A stretch of DNA of 64,000 nt from Plasmodiophora brassicae (lineage: Eukaryota; Endomyxa; Phytomyxea; Plasmodiophorida; Plasmodiophoridae). The stretch is from NCBI GenBank assembly GCA_039704465.1, contig JASFAU010000019.1, positions 62,001 through 126,000 on the forward strand, given 5' to 3'. Of this stretch, positions 19,228 through 29,600 are shown piece by piece. Made by a program: the position numbers and the translations under genes. The notes beneath the pieces are model-generated. The model worked only from the letters and a program-made list of their open reading frames with translations. It did not search any database and had not been told where the DNA came from. Numbering within the stretch: position 1 is the stretch's first letter; each line of letters starts with the position of its first letter.

Positions 19228-20834
19228 TCAGCACTCGATTGTGGCACTCATCGGCAGTCCCCAGTTACGACGTAGTTCCAGCAAGGACTCCACCTGTGCA
19301 AACGCCGGCGATTGGCAGAGTGGATTCCCAGCGAGAACCCTGGGCATATCCTGCTGAGGGACATGGAAGGAGCAGCAACGCATTGCGGCCATACGAACAC
19401 TTCATCCAGGGATGGCAGCCCGGAGAAAGCGCCATCCTCAATCGTCTCGATGCGGTTCTCCTGCAGCCATCTGATCGGATCGCACAGGTCAGCGTGCACC
19501 TGACGCATCTGCACGCTGCGTCGCGTACATGCAGGTCAACGACACCATGCCGCTCAGCGCGCCTTTTCTGACAGATCGAATCTGATTGCCCTGGAGGTCG
19601 CTGTGGTCACCTCAGCGACGGGGTCCCTTTGGCGCCGTATTATATGCAAATACGCACAGACGATGCAGCGACGACAGCTGGGAGAACGCGCCATTTTCAA
19701 TTGCATCGATATTGTTGTGACCCAATGCCCTGAGAATTGTTCAACGGATCCGTCCGGTGCATGCACCCAGCAGCTAGCGATTCGTACAGGTCGACGAGGG
19801 ATGGCAATCCTTTGAACAGGCCTGTCTCAATAGTCTGAAGCAGGTTGTTGTCCAAGCGTCTGTGCAGAGTTCCGGTGAGCGTACTATACCTGCCGCCAAA
19901 TGTTCGCACAGTCGATACGAACAACATTTCCAGCATGGGTACCGGAATGAAAGCATCCTCGTCGATCCACTCGATCAGGTTGTCGTCCAATCGGCTGTGC
20001 AGAAATGAGATAAATAATATCGCACACGATAACCGGTTTGCGTCGGGGGTGCTCACAGATGGGTCAGCGACGATAGCCCAAGACGCATGTGCTTTTGAAC
20101 CATCTGGAAGCGATTGCCATTCAGAGAGCTACGTACGACGTATACAGAATTCAGTTGGTCACAGTTGACGCGACCTGGAATGGATCCATACAGGTAGGTT
20201 AGCGACGTCAACCCAGACAAAGAATCGCTTTCAACCATCCAGATCTGATTGTGGCACAGGCCTCTGTGCCGAAGGTCAGCAGACCGCGATGGACGGGCGG
20301 GACTGCCAACATAGGACTCACAGATCAGTGAGGGAAGGCACCCCGTCGAACGACCCCTTCTCGACAACATGGATGCGATTGTTGCACACGCACCTGTGCA
20401 AGGAGATCAGCCGAATCGCATTCTTGCGACGTCGCCGTTTGACACGATACAGTCTCTCCAGCCTGGGCACGCCCTCGAAGGCGCCCACCTCAACCGATTC
20501 GATCCTGTTCGACTCCAGGTCGCTGCACACGCGCGCACACTGTTCATGAGCGAGCGCGATCGCGGATTCCAGCAGTGAGAGACAGACATTTCGACGATGT
20601 CGCCGAACCCGAGGAGCACCTGACTCGTCAGCACCGAGAGGTTGCCACCGCTCAGGTCCCTACACGACGTCAGAGCGTAAACAGTCATTCATTGCCCCCA
20701 GGGGTGTCGTCGTACAGTCGGGATCCCACAGAGATCCCCGACGTGATTTCTGTGCCAGCGCCGGCACCGGCCTGGGACGGCACAGGCCACAGTAGCAGGC
20801 CGAACAGGAGCATCGGCAGGCGACGCAGTGGCAT
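19228..20834 (-). CDS. Secreted leucine-rich repeat protein, one LRR per 72-base exon
   Basis: The start at 20834 gives a signal peptide (MPLRRLPMLLFGLLLWPVPS, cleavage likely after SQA). Nine typical LRRs follow, each on its own exon of about 72 bases: DLESNRIESVEVGAF, CNNRIHVVEKGSF, CHNQIWMVESDSL, LNGNRFQMVQKHM, LDDNLIEWIDEDAF, LDNNLLQTIETGLF, LGHNNIDAIENGAF, LQGNQIRSVRKGAL and LQENRIETIEDGAF. Consensus is LxxNxIxxIexGaFxGLPSLxxL. All introns are phase 2, split the codon after SLxxL, and are about 45-65 bases. The last exon encodes VVLAGNPLCQSPAFAQVESL and stops at 19228. No membrane helix is seen, so it is probably secreted. The joint between the N-terminal exon and the first LRR (near 20560-20600) is unresolved. 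Extracellular ligand or partner binding is inferred. Confidence 0.72.
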
Positions 20835-20984
20835 TGACCAGGTCGCGCGAACGCGGGAGAGAACGCGCCGTCCTCACAACGTGACGTCGTGGATCCTCTG
20901 TGGTCCCTCAGCGGCAGCCGGTCGCTCGCACCTAAAATTGGGGCCGTTCGGGAAATTGGGGGTCCCAAATCGCCAACGCAGAGT

Positions 20985-21330
20985 GAGGATGGGCGCGAGT
21001 ACGCCCAGGCCGGGAACGCACGCCTGCCCTGGAATATGGCCACTGCAGTGGCGGGCGACGCGTCGTATGTCGTTCCAGCAATGACTCCACATGTGCAAGC
21101 TGGCGAATGGGATGATAACCCTGGGCACCTGCTGAGGGACGTGGAAGGAGCGGTAACGCATTGTGGTCGTACGAACACTTCATCCAAGGATGGCAGCCCG
21201 GTGAACGCGTCATCCCCAATCGTCTCGATATGGTTCTCCTGCAACCGTCTGACCGGATCGCACAGATCAGCTTTAACTGACGTATCCGCCCGAGGCATCG
21301 CGTACATGCAGATCAACGACACCATGTGCT
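20985..21330 (-). pseudogene. Truncated 3' copy of the LRR gene
   Basis: The minus strand repeats the end of the LRR gene: MVSLICM, an intron of similar length, LQENHIETIGDDAFTGLPSL, then an intron ending TGCCCAG and a degenerate last exon in which the AGNPLCQ part is gone. Only the last LRR is complete, and no start exon is present. It sits directly upstream of the intact LRR gene and downstream of the duplicated 7TM gene, at a duplication boundary. Confidence 0.7.
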
Positions 21331-21339
21331 GGGTTTATT

Positions 21340-23150
21340 ACTGTTGAGGACCTCCCTGATCATGGCCAGGAGTCACCAGGCGAACGCCTCTGGTACTAAT
21401 GGATTTAGAGAGGATGGGACGTGATTGGTGGATTGGCGACATGAATGATGTTGTGTAGTTTGGGACCCGCACTTGCCTGGCAGGAAAACGCGGCTTTGAA
21501 CATGTCGATAATGCTCGACGTCGCGCTTGCAACGATATTGTCTGGCGGGGCCTGGAAAGCCAGGGCCTCCGTTATGCGCTGCACGGCAACCATCATGTAA
21601 GATAATGAAAACGTGACCCAGAACAAGGGGAAGTTCTCGATGACTGAAGCCACGGCCAGAATTATCAGTAGCGCGATGACCAATAGCCCCATGATTCCGC
21701 ATCGTGCGATACGTCGCCCGAATAGCAAACGTGCTCGACGATCGCCGTCCGGAATGCCTTTGCGTTGTAGCAGCAGCGTGGTCACATTGCGTCCTTGACG
21801 AATAAACGCGACGAACGCAACCAGATCCATCAGTAGCGCCCCGGCGACATAGACCGAGGAAGAGCGCAGGGTCGAGGTTACCAATCCAATAATGTTGTTT
21901 GCTTCATAAGCAATGATGATGGACGATGCGACTGACCATTGCAGGGCCTGACGCAGGAACGTCCAACGCGATTCGACTTCGCACTTTGGACCGCACGCTT
22001 GTTGGAGAATGTATGCAATCGCTAATATTTGTATACAGCCAACAGCTAATTCGGTTTCTAACAGGGAGGCTTTGGAAAAGTTGTAGGACGAGCAACGTCC
22101 TTGGCATAACGCGATATCGCCAATCATGTACGAGCAGAGAACCCCATCCAGGAATATCGTCGAAACCGCAAACGTCGGTGCCATCGGGGCAGGCCTAAAG
22201 TGTCCATTCCCGCTTACGCAAAACGAGGCCAGTTTGACGAGTGCAACCGCAACGATAACGGTACTCAGCAGGAACGCAATGGTCCAGACCATTCTGGGCC
22301 AGAGGGCCATCACGATTGGATCCGGCGCGGTACGCGATGTTATTCGAAGCAGGCGCTTGCCATCGTTAGTGAATGCGGACATCAGCTCCGACGTTTGCTC
22401 GGGGGTCATGATCACCATGGGCACATCCGTAAACGGTGGTGGTCGTGTGCTCCGAAACATCCAGGCCTGCAGGTTGCGGGTGGGTTCGGCACAGTTTGTG
22501 GCAATCATTGCCCGACAAGACAAAGCCTTGCTGGAACAGGCATCTGCCCAGCCCTGATAATCAATAGTGTCTTGTGAGTCAATGGCGACGATTGTCGTGT
22601 TCGAAAACGGCGGAAGAAGGTGCTCCTGGCTTGTCGGGTCAGTGGGTCGGATAATGTATAACGCGTTGGCAGTGACGTCAAATGACGTATTGCCAAGGAC
22701 GAAGTAGGGCGCCGGCCAAGATGCCAACACCGTCCCGTTCTCGCTACTCTCCACACTGACGCGCGCATCAAGAGTGTAAGGCAGTGCCAAGATAACGACG
22801 ACAATATAGAAAGCGCCCGACATCGATAGCGCTCGAGTCTCTTTGTGAGACGAGGCTAACTGAGCGTGCGCCAATGGGCTTCCAGTAAGTGTAATAACAG
22901 GAGCATGATCTGTACTGTTCTAGTACAGTGGACTGATCCACATTATGGTCGCCGTGGCAGCTCCGACCGATGAGGACATGGATACGACACACCCACAGTT
23001 TGTGGACTGCCACCCAACCCGTTTAAAGGAGTCAGGAATAAGGAGCGCCCAGATAAACGTGCGCTTCCGCTGTTTCGTAAGGGATGGTGTATGGAATGAA
23101 CCCCATTCAAGACAGTGATGAAGCATCCATCGAGAGCTCATGGGTCAGCA
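21340..23150. repeat. Segmental duplication, copy B
   Basis: Counterpart of about 9915-11745. The 5' flank keeps GTCAGGAATAAG followed by GCGCCCAGATAAAC and a wording around CTGTAC..GTACAG (about 22912-22930), which is itself an inverted repeat. Copy B is bordered on both sides by pieces of the LRR gene: the 3' relic at 20985-21330 and the 5' relic at about 23215-23460. Confidence 0.7.
21405..22823 (-). CDS. Seven-helix receptor-like protein with PA-like ectodomain (copy B)
   Basis: 472 residues, the same length as copy A and about nine in ten residues identical by eye. Signal peptide (MSGAFYIVVVILALPYTLDA), PA-like ectodomain (DYQGWADACSSKALSCRAMI, then DVPMVIMTPEQTSEL), seven helices, tail ending ITSHPL. 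The start was set at the Met that matches copy A; the frame extends 17 residues further upstream. Many differences are conservative or silent, and the frame is intact, so selection has probably kept both copies. The flanking non-coding DNA is also shared with copy A. Function is inferred only from architecture: a surface receptor or sensor. Confidence 0.75.
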   Translation of the reverse strand: MSGAFYIVVVILALPYTLDARVSVESSENGTVLASWPAPYFVLGNTSFDVTANALYIIRPTDPTSQEHLLPPFSNTTIVAIDSQDTIDYQGWADACSSKALSCRAMIATNCAEPTRNLQAWMFRSTRPPPFTDVPMVIMTPEQTSELMSAFTNDGKRLLRITSRTAPDPIVMALWPRMVWTIAFLLSTVIVAVALVKLASFCVSGNGHFRPAPMAPTFAVSTIFLDGVLCSYMIGDIALCQGRCSSYNFSKASLLETELAVGCIQILAIAYILQQACGPKCEVESRWTFLRQALQWSVASSIIIAYEANNIIGLVTSTLRSSSVYVAGALLMDLVAFVAFIRQGRNVTTLLLQRKGIPDGDRRARLLFGRRIARCGIMGLLVIALLIILAVASVIENFPLFWVTFSLSYMMVAVQRITEALAFQAPPDNIVASATSSIIDMFKAAFSCQASAGPKLHNIIHVANPPITSHPL

Positions 23151-23214
23151 GGCCACACCTCGTATCCGACTTTAGTCAGGGAAGTACCCCGACGTCGTGA
23201 ACATGAGCCGCACT

Positions 23215-23460
23215 GGCAGCGAAAGACAGACATTTCGACGATGTCGCCGAAACCGAGTAGCACCTCGTCAGAACCGGGGGATGCCACCGCGTTACACGAC
23301 GTCATAGCGTAAACAGTCATTCATTGTCACACAGGTGTCGTGACGATGGGCGCGAGCACGCCCTCGGCAACGTCGGCCGGCCCTTCGCCTGTCGAGGCAC
23401 GCCTGCCCTGGGAGACGGCCACCGCAGTGGCAGGCGGGCGCGTCATACGACCGCATTCCG
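23215..23460 (-). pseudogene. Fragment of the 5' part of the LRR gene
   Basis: About 23219-23320 repeats the region around the LRR gene's second exon (20575-20692): GACAGACATTTCGACGATGT and GCGTAAACAGTCATTCATTG are shared, and the minus frame again reads VLLGFGDIVEMSV. Further right, ATGGGCGCGAGYACGCCC-type wording and GCACGCCTGCCCTGG match 20990-21040. The coding sequence is broken and lacks a signal peptide. Confidence 0.6.
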
Positions 23461-23623
23461 TTTCATGATGTCGTGTCACGTAACGTTGCGGCGTTCGGGC
23501 GCGCGCGATGGACGGGTGGCAAGGGGGGCGTGGCCCCCCCGGGTCGGGCTGACCGTCGAGATGGACGGGGGGACGGGGGACGTCACACCCGTCCGCCGCC
23601 CGCCCGGTCGTCATACGTGAACA

Positions 23624-26600
23624 ATGCTCGTCATTCTGTTGACCATGTTGCCGATGGGCGGCGTGGAACTGCCCGACTTTGTCTACAGGGCGCTGCCGGT
23701 TCCCGTTGTGCTGCTCGGCGCCCTGATCTGCTTCTATGGGCGCAAGGCCCGCCGCCTGTACGCCCTGACCCTGGGCGTCACCGTCGGCACGATCGTCATC
23801 CACGAGGTCCTCCCGTCGAACACGTCCGGCCTGGGGTCCACCTGGGCGCTCGTGTTCCTCTGTGCCCTCGGCATTGCTATCGCCGGCGTCCTCTGCGTCC
23901 TGATCCGCCAGGTCGCCGCCGGCGCCGCGCTTGGCAGTATCCTAGGTCGCGATTCGCATCGCGTCGTCGTCGGTGCCCGTTGCTGAACAGAGCCTCGCGC
24001 GCACACACAGGGTTGCTTGCCGCCATCGGCGCGCATCGCCTCCATTTCGGATGGGTCCGGGACGAGTTCCTCGTCGTGCTCGACGTCGTCTTCATCGTGG
24101 TGCTGACGCTGGTGGCCGTCGGCAAGCCGACGTCGACGATGATGGCGTCGTCGGCCATGTCGGGCAGCCTGGCGATCGTGGCCGCCGCCGACCACTTCAT
24201 GTCGGGGCGGTTCCTGGCGTACGTGGCGCACCTGGTGCGCGACGGGATGCAATCGGACGATTTCGGCGGGGCGTCGTTCGCCCCCGCCATGATCGCCTGG
24301 TTCGTCCTCGCCCTGCTCGGCGTCTTCACGCAGCACTTTGTGCTCGCCGCCGACGTCGACCGAAACGCCCTGCGCGCGAAACCGATCGCCTACAAGGTTA
24401 GGGAGGGCGACGACCTCCTGTGCACTGCTGATTGTCGCGAAGCTGACTGGCGGTGCGCTCCCAGGAGGACAAGCTGTTCATCAAGCGCAGCACGTCGATG
24501 GCGAACCTGGGCGGCGCGGGCACGCCCCGTGCCTCGCACAACTACTTCGAGGACCACGACCCGCCCGCGTCCGTCGTCGCCATCAACGACCTCGTCCTGA
24601 ACGTGTTCGCCGACGTCGCCAACTGGTTCGGCTTCCAGACCGACAACCGCGACAACCAGCGCGAACACGTCATGTACCTGCTCGCCGCGATCCACACGCA
24701 GGGCCACTCCGATTTCGTCCAGCGCCTGCACGATAAGGTGCGCGTCTGCTGTGTGAGGCTGCAGTGCGGGACTGTCGCACGCTGCCTCCGCCATCGCGGG
24801 ATGAGTAGCACTGACACTGCTGTGCTAATGATAGATTTTTGCGAACTACCTGTATTGGTGCGCGCGGATGAAGGTTCGCCCGGCGCTGCGGTGGCAGGGC
24901 TGCCGGCACGGGCCGCCGGAGATGTGGGACCTGGCGCTCTACATGTGCGTCTGGGGCGAGGCCAGCAACCTGCGCCACTGCCCGGAGCTGCTCTGCTTCC
25001 TGTTCCATCAGATGTCGAGCGCGGCGCAGGGCGGCACGATGCTGGTCGGCGGTGCCCCGCCGCAGTCGCCGCCGGGCACCTACCTGGCGTCCGTCGTCCG
25101 CCCGATCTACGATGTCATCGTGTCGCAGCCGAAGGCGGACCACGCCGGGCGCCTCATCTACGACGACATCAATGAGTTCTTCTGGAGCAAGGAGTGCCTC
25201 AAGTACCATTACGCCGCCCATTCCGCCCATGTCGGTGTTGGTGCATCGCGCGTCGCCGGCGACGGCCGTCTAACTGTCGTCGTGCTGTAGATGTCGCAGG
25301 TGCGGCGCTCGACGATGCCGAGCATTGCAGAAGGGTTGCAGCACGCCCGCAAGACGTACGTCGAGCGTCGCAGCTGGTTGCACCCGCTGAAGAGCTTCCA
25401 TCGCGTGTTCGCCTTCCTCGCCATCACGTTCCACCTGCTGACCTGCGTCGCGTTCCTCGAGTACGCCGGGGCGCACCCGTCCAGCGCCCTGGTCCTGCGA
25501 GGTCCGTTCCCGTCCCGTCAAACGGCGCGTCAATGTGCACTGAACGGGACGCCGTCGCCAGTTCTGGGCAGCGTCCTGCTGACCATGTCGCTGACGAGCC
25601 TGCTGGGCGAACTCCTGTACCTGTGGAGCCTGGGCGGTATGGACATGCAGACGAACATGCAGTCGTTCGGGTGCTTCCTGCGCCTGTTCGTCAAGACGGG
25701 CGCCTTCATCACGCTGACGCTCTACTACGTCTGGTCGTTCACGTCCGAGTTCGGCCCGGACAAGGCCGCCAGGAGGTTTGTTACACGCTGCCGCTTGGCA
25801 GGCAGCGCGGCCCTGACGCGGGTGCCACAGCTGGGAGATCTTCCAGACCGTCGCGATCCTGTACCTGGTGCCCTGGTTGCTGACGCTGACGCCGCAGCTG
25901 GTGCCCGCCCTGGGCGAATACTTCTACAGGATGTCCCCGCTGCGCCCGTACACGTCGATCTGGTGGCCGTCGCAGGACCTGTACGTCGGGCACGGCATGG
26001 CCGAGCACGAGCGCGAATGTTTCAAGTACGGGGCGCGGCGGACGCCGGTGCGGTGCGTGCGACCTGCTGACGCTTGGTGCGCCCAGGTACCAGGTCTTCT
26101 GGGTCACGCTGCTGGCGTGGAAGTTCGCCTGCTCGTACTTCTTCCAGATCCGCCCGCTGATCCACCCGACCATGCAACTGCTGCGGAACAAGACGCACCA
26201 GAACGTCCTGTTCCCCTACTCGCAGTACGTCCTCCTCGTCATGCTCTGGCTGCCGTTCCTCTTCGTGTTCGCCATCGACCTCAGCGTCTGGTACGCCATC
26301 TGGACCGCCGCCGTCGGCGCGTTCGTCGGCGTGTCGCAGAAGCTCGGCGAGGTCGGGCTGAGCCCCGTCTTCGTGCGCCCACCGCTGAACGTTCCCTCTG
26401 TGTGTGTGTGTGCAGATCCGCTACTTCAGCATGATCCAGGCGCGGTTCATGACGCTGGCCGCCGAGTTCGAGCGCAAGGTCATCAACCGGGGCCTGCAGG
26501 TGCGGGTCGACGTCGGCCAGCGGACGGGCGGCCGGGAGGCGCCGGCACGGGCCGCCGGCGGCTTGCGTCGCGCGCATTCCCGCCTGCAATCGGCGACGAC

Positions 26601-29600
26601 CGGGTCCTCCGACCTGACGGCGCCGCTCCTGCCGAAACAGGCGGCGGACAGGGCGCATCCGGCGGCGCCGATCGTCATCTCCAGCGACGGGGCGCCGACG
26701 GACGACAACGTGCTGTCGTCGGACAAGTGGCACCGGTTCGCGGACGCCTGGGCCGCCTTCGTCGCCGACATGCGCACCCGGGACCTGGTCAGCAACGCCG
26801 AGCGCGACACGCTCGTGTTCCGCGACCAGGACGGCGTCCTGCGCCTGCCGCTGTTCCTGTGCGCCGGTGAGGTGCCCGGTGCGCGTCTCTGGGATCGGGG
26901 GGTGCTGAGCGCGTGCGTGCCCCGCAGGTGCGCTGGACAACGTGCTGCAGATCGCCGTCGAGCTGGACGCCGAGCGGCGCGCGGACGGGTCGGGCACCAG
27001 CGCGCACTACGAGCTGATCCTCGGGCATCGGATCGCGGACGACGCGCCCATGAGCGATGCGATCGCGCAGGTCTGGACGGCCGTCCAGTGGATCCTGCGC
27101 ACCCTGCTCGGTGACCGGTAGGCGCGCGCCGCCGCCTCCGACCGCACGCCGACGATTACTGACCGTCCCGTGCAGCCACGATCGCGACGTGTCCACCTTC
27201 CTGGACTACGTCCTCGTCTGCGTCCGCCGGCAATGCGTCCTGGAGTTCTACGACGTGCGCCGCCTGTCGTCGCTGAAGGACGCCCTGCTCGACCTGGTGC
27301 GCCTGCTGTCGGTCGCCAGCAAGCAGCGTAAGCAGGCGCCGTCGTCGGGGGCAGGGACCGGGCTGGCGGCGCCCGGCGACGCCGAAGGCCAGCCCGCGAC
27401 GACGTCCAGCGCCGCGGCGGCGGCGGCATCGTCAGCAGCGTCCGGCGCGGGCCGAATGCTGACCGGGCGCGCGACAACGACAACGCAGGCCATCAAGCGG
27501 GAGCAGAGCTCCGGCATGCTCATGATGATGGACAAGTTGCACACGCAGGCCCCGCTGCCGAACGGCGAGATTCGTGTGCTGCGCCTGCAGGCGAGTCGAC
27601 GCTGATGAGCGGGCGCGACAACCCGCGTCTGACGGGTGCGTTTCAGGTGCGGGCCCTGCTCGACGTGATCAAGGGGTGCTCGTCGCGCCCGGACGTCATC
27701 GACTCGATCAACAAGATCGTGTCGAAGGCGGACGGGTTCTTCCACGACGAGGAGTACACGATGGTGCGCGTGACGACGTTGCTGGCGGAGCCGCGCGCCC
27801 CGTCCGAGATCGCGTCCCTGTACACGCTGCTGACGCTGGCGGCGATCGACGCGCGCCCCAAGTCGAACGAGGCGCGCCGCCGCATGCAGTACTTCGTGAA
27901 CTCGCTCTACATGGACATGCCGGCGGCGCCGCGCCTCAGCGCCATGCACTCGTTCTCGATCCTGACGCCGTTCTACTCGGAGGACGTCATCTACAGCCGG
28001 GCGGAGCTGCTGAAGGAGACCGAGGACGGCGTGTCGCCCCTGCTGTACCTGAAGACCATCTTCTCCGACGAATGGCACAACTTTTGCGAACGGGTCGGCG
28101 CCGACCCGCTCGACACGGACGTTCTGGACACCGACAAGGGCCACCAGGTAGGCGCCGGGCGCCCGCGTTTGACGACGTCGTGGTCTGCTGCTGAGTGTTG
28201 CTGACGAACGACGGCCAGGTGCAACTGTGGGCGACGAATCGCGGGCAGACCCTGTTCCGGACGGTGTCGGGCATGATGTGCCACGAGACGGCGCTGCAGG
28301 TGCTGTCGAAGCTGGAGGACCCCGACATTGAGTGCGTGTGTGCCCGCCTGCGCGCGGCCCAGTGCTGATACGGCGTCGGGTTCGTTGATGCAGGGCCGAC
28401 GAGCAAGCGTCGCTGGTGCTGCAGAAGTTCACGTACGTGGTGACGTGCCAGCGGTACGGGTGGCAGAAGCGGACCGGGGACCCGCGCGCCTCCGACATCG
28501 ACTACATGCTGGCCAAGTACCCGAACCTGCGCGTCGCCTACATCGACACGGTCCAGGTCGCCGTCAAGGACGACCAGCAGGGCAGCGTCGAGGTCGAGGA
28601 GCACTTCTCCGTCCTGATCAAGAGCGTGCGGGTCGGGGGCACCGACCTGATCCAGGAGGTGTACCGGATCAAGCTGCCGGGCAACCCGATCGTCGGCGAG
28701 GGCAAGCCCGAGAACCAGAACCATGCCATCATATTCACGCGCGGCGAGATGGTCCAGACGATCGACATGAACCAGGACGCGTACTTCGAGGAGGCCCTGA
28801 AGATGCGGAACCTGCTTCAGGTCAGCGGGGGGTGACAGCGGGTGCGCGTCTGCTGTGGGCACCGTCCGCTCAACGCTGTACAGGAGTTCGACGGCGGGTC
28901 GCCGGATCGCCCCGTCACGATTGTCGGGTTCGCCGAGCACATCTTCACCAGCCGCCTGTCGAGCATCGCGAACTACATGGCGCTGCAGGAGGGCGTGTTC
29001 GTCACGCTGGGCCAGCGCGTCCTGGCCAACCCGCTGCGCATCCGAATGCACTATGGGCACCCGGACCTGTTCGACAAGACGTTCCACCTGACGCGCGGCG
29101 GCATCTCGAAGGCGTCCCGGGGCATCAACCTCAGCGAGGACATCTTCGCCGGGTACAACACGACACTGCGGGGCGGCAGCGTCATCTTCCGCGAGTTCAT
29201 GGAGGTCGGCAAGGGGCGCGACGTCGGCCTGCAGCAGTTGACCACGTTCGAGGCGAAGCTCAGCCAGGGTACCGTTTGGGGCGGGGCGCCTGTGGAACGG
29301 TCTGTCTGACGCGCCCTCTCGTCGTCCAGGTGCCGCTGAGCAATCCTTCTCGCGGGACGTGGCGCGCCTGGCCGATTCGTTCGACTTTTTCCGCCTCATG
29401 TCGTTCTACGCGGGCGGCCTCGGCTTCTACTTCAACAACTCGTTCACGATCTGGGTGGGCGCGTTTGCTACTCCCGACCGGGCAATGGGCGTACTGACAG
29501 CGTGCCGCGCCCTCCAACAGGCCGTCTTCATCTTCCTGCACTCGAAGCTGCTCTGGTCCCTGTTCGGGTTCTCGTTCATGGACAACTTCTCGGGTGTGGC

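Noticed and set aside
19228..20834. CRISPR-like array because of regularly spaced similar units.
   Set aside because: The units are 72-base LRR exons with diverged sequence and spliceable introns, in a eukaryotic genome.
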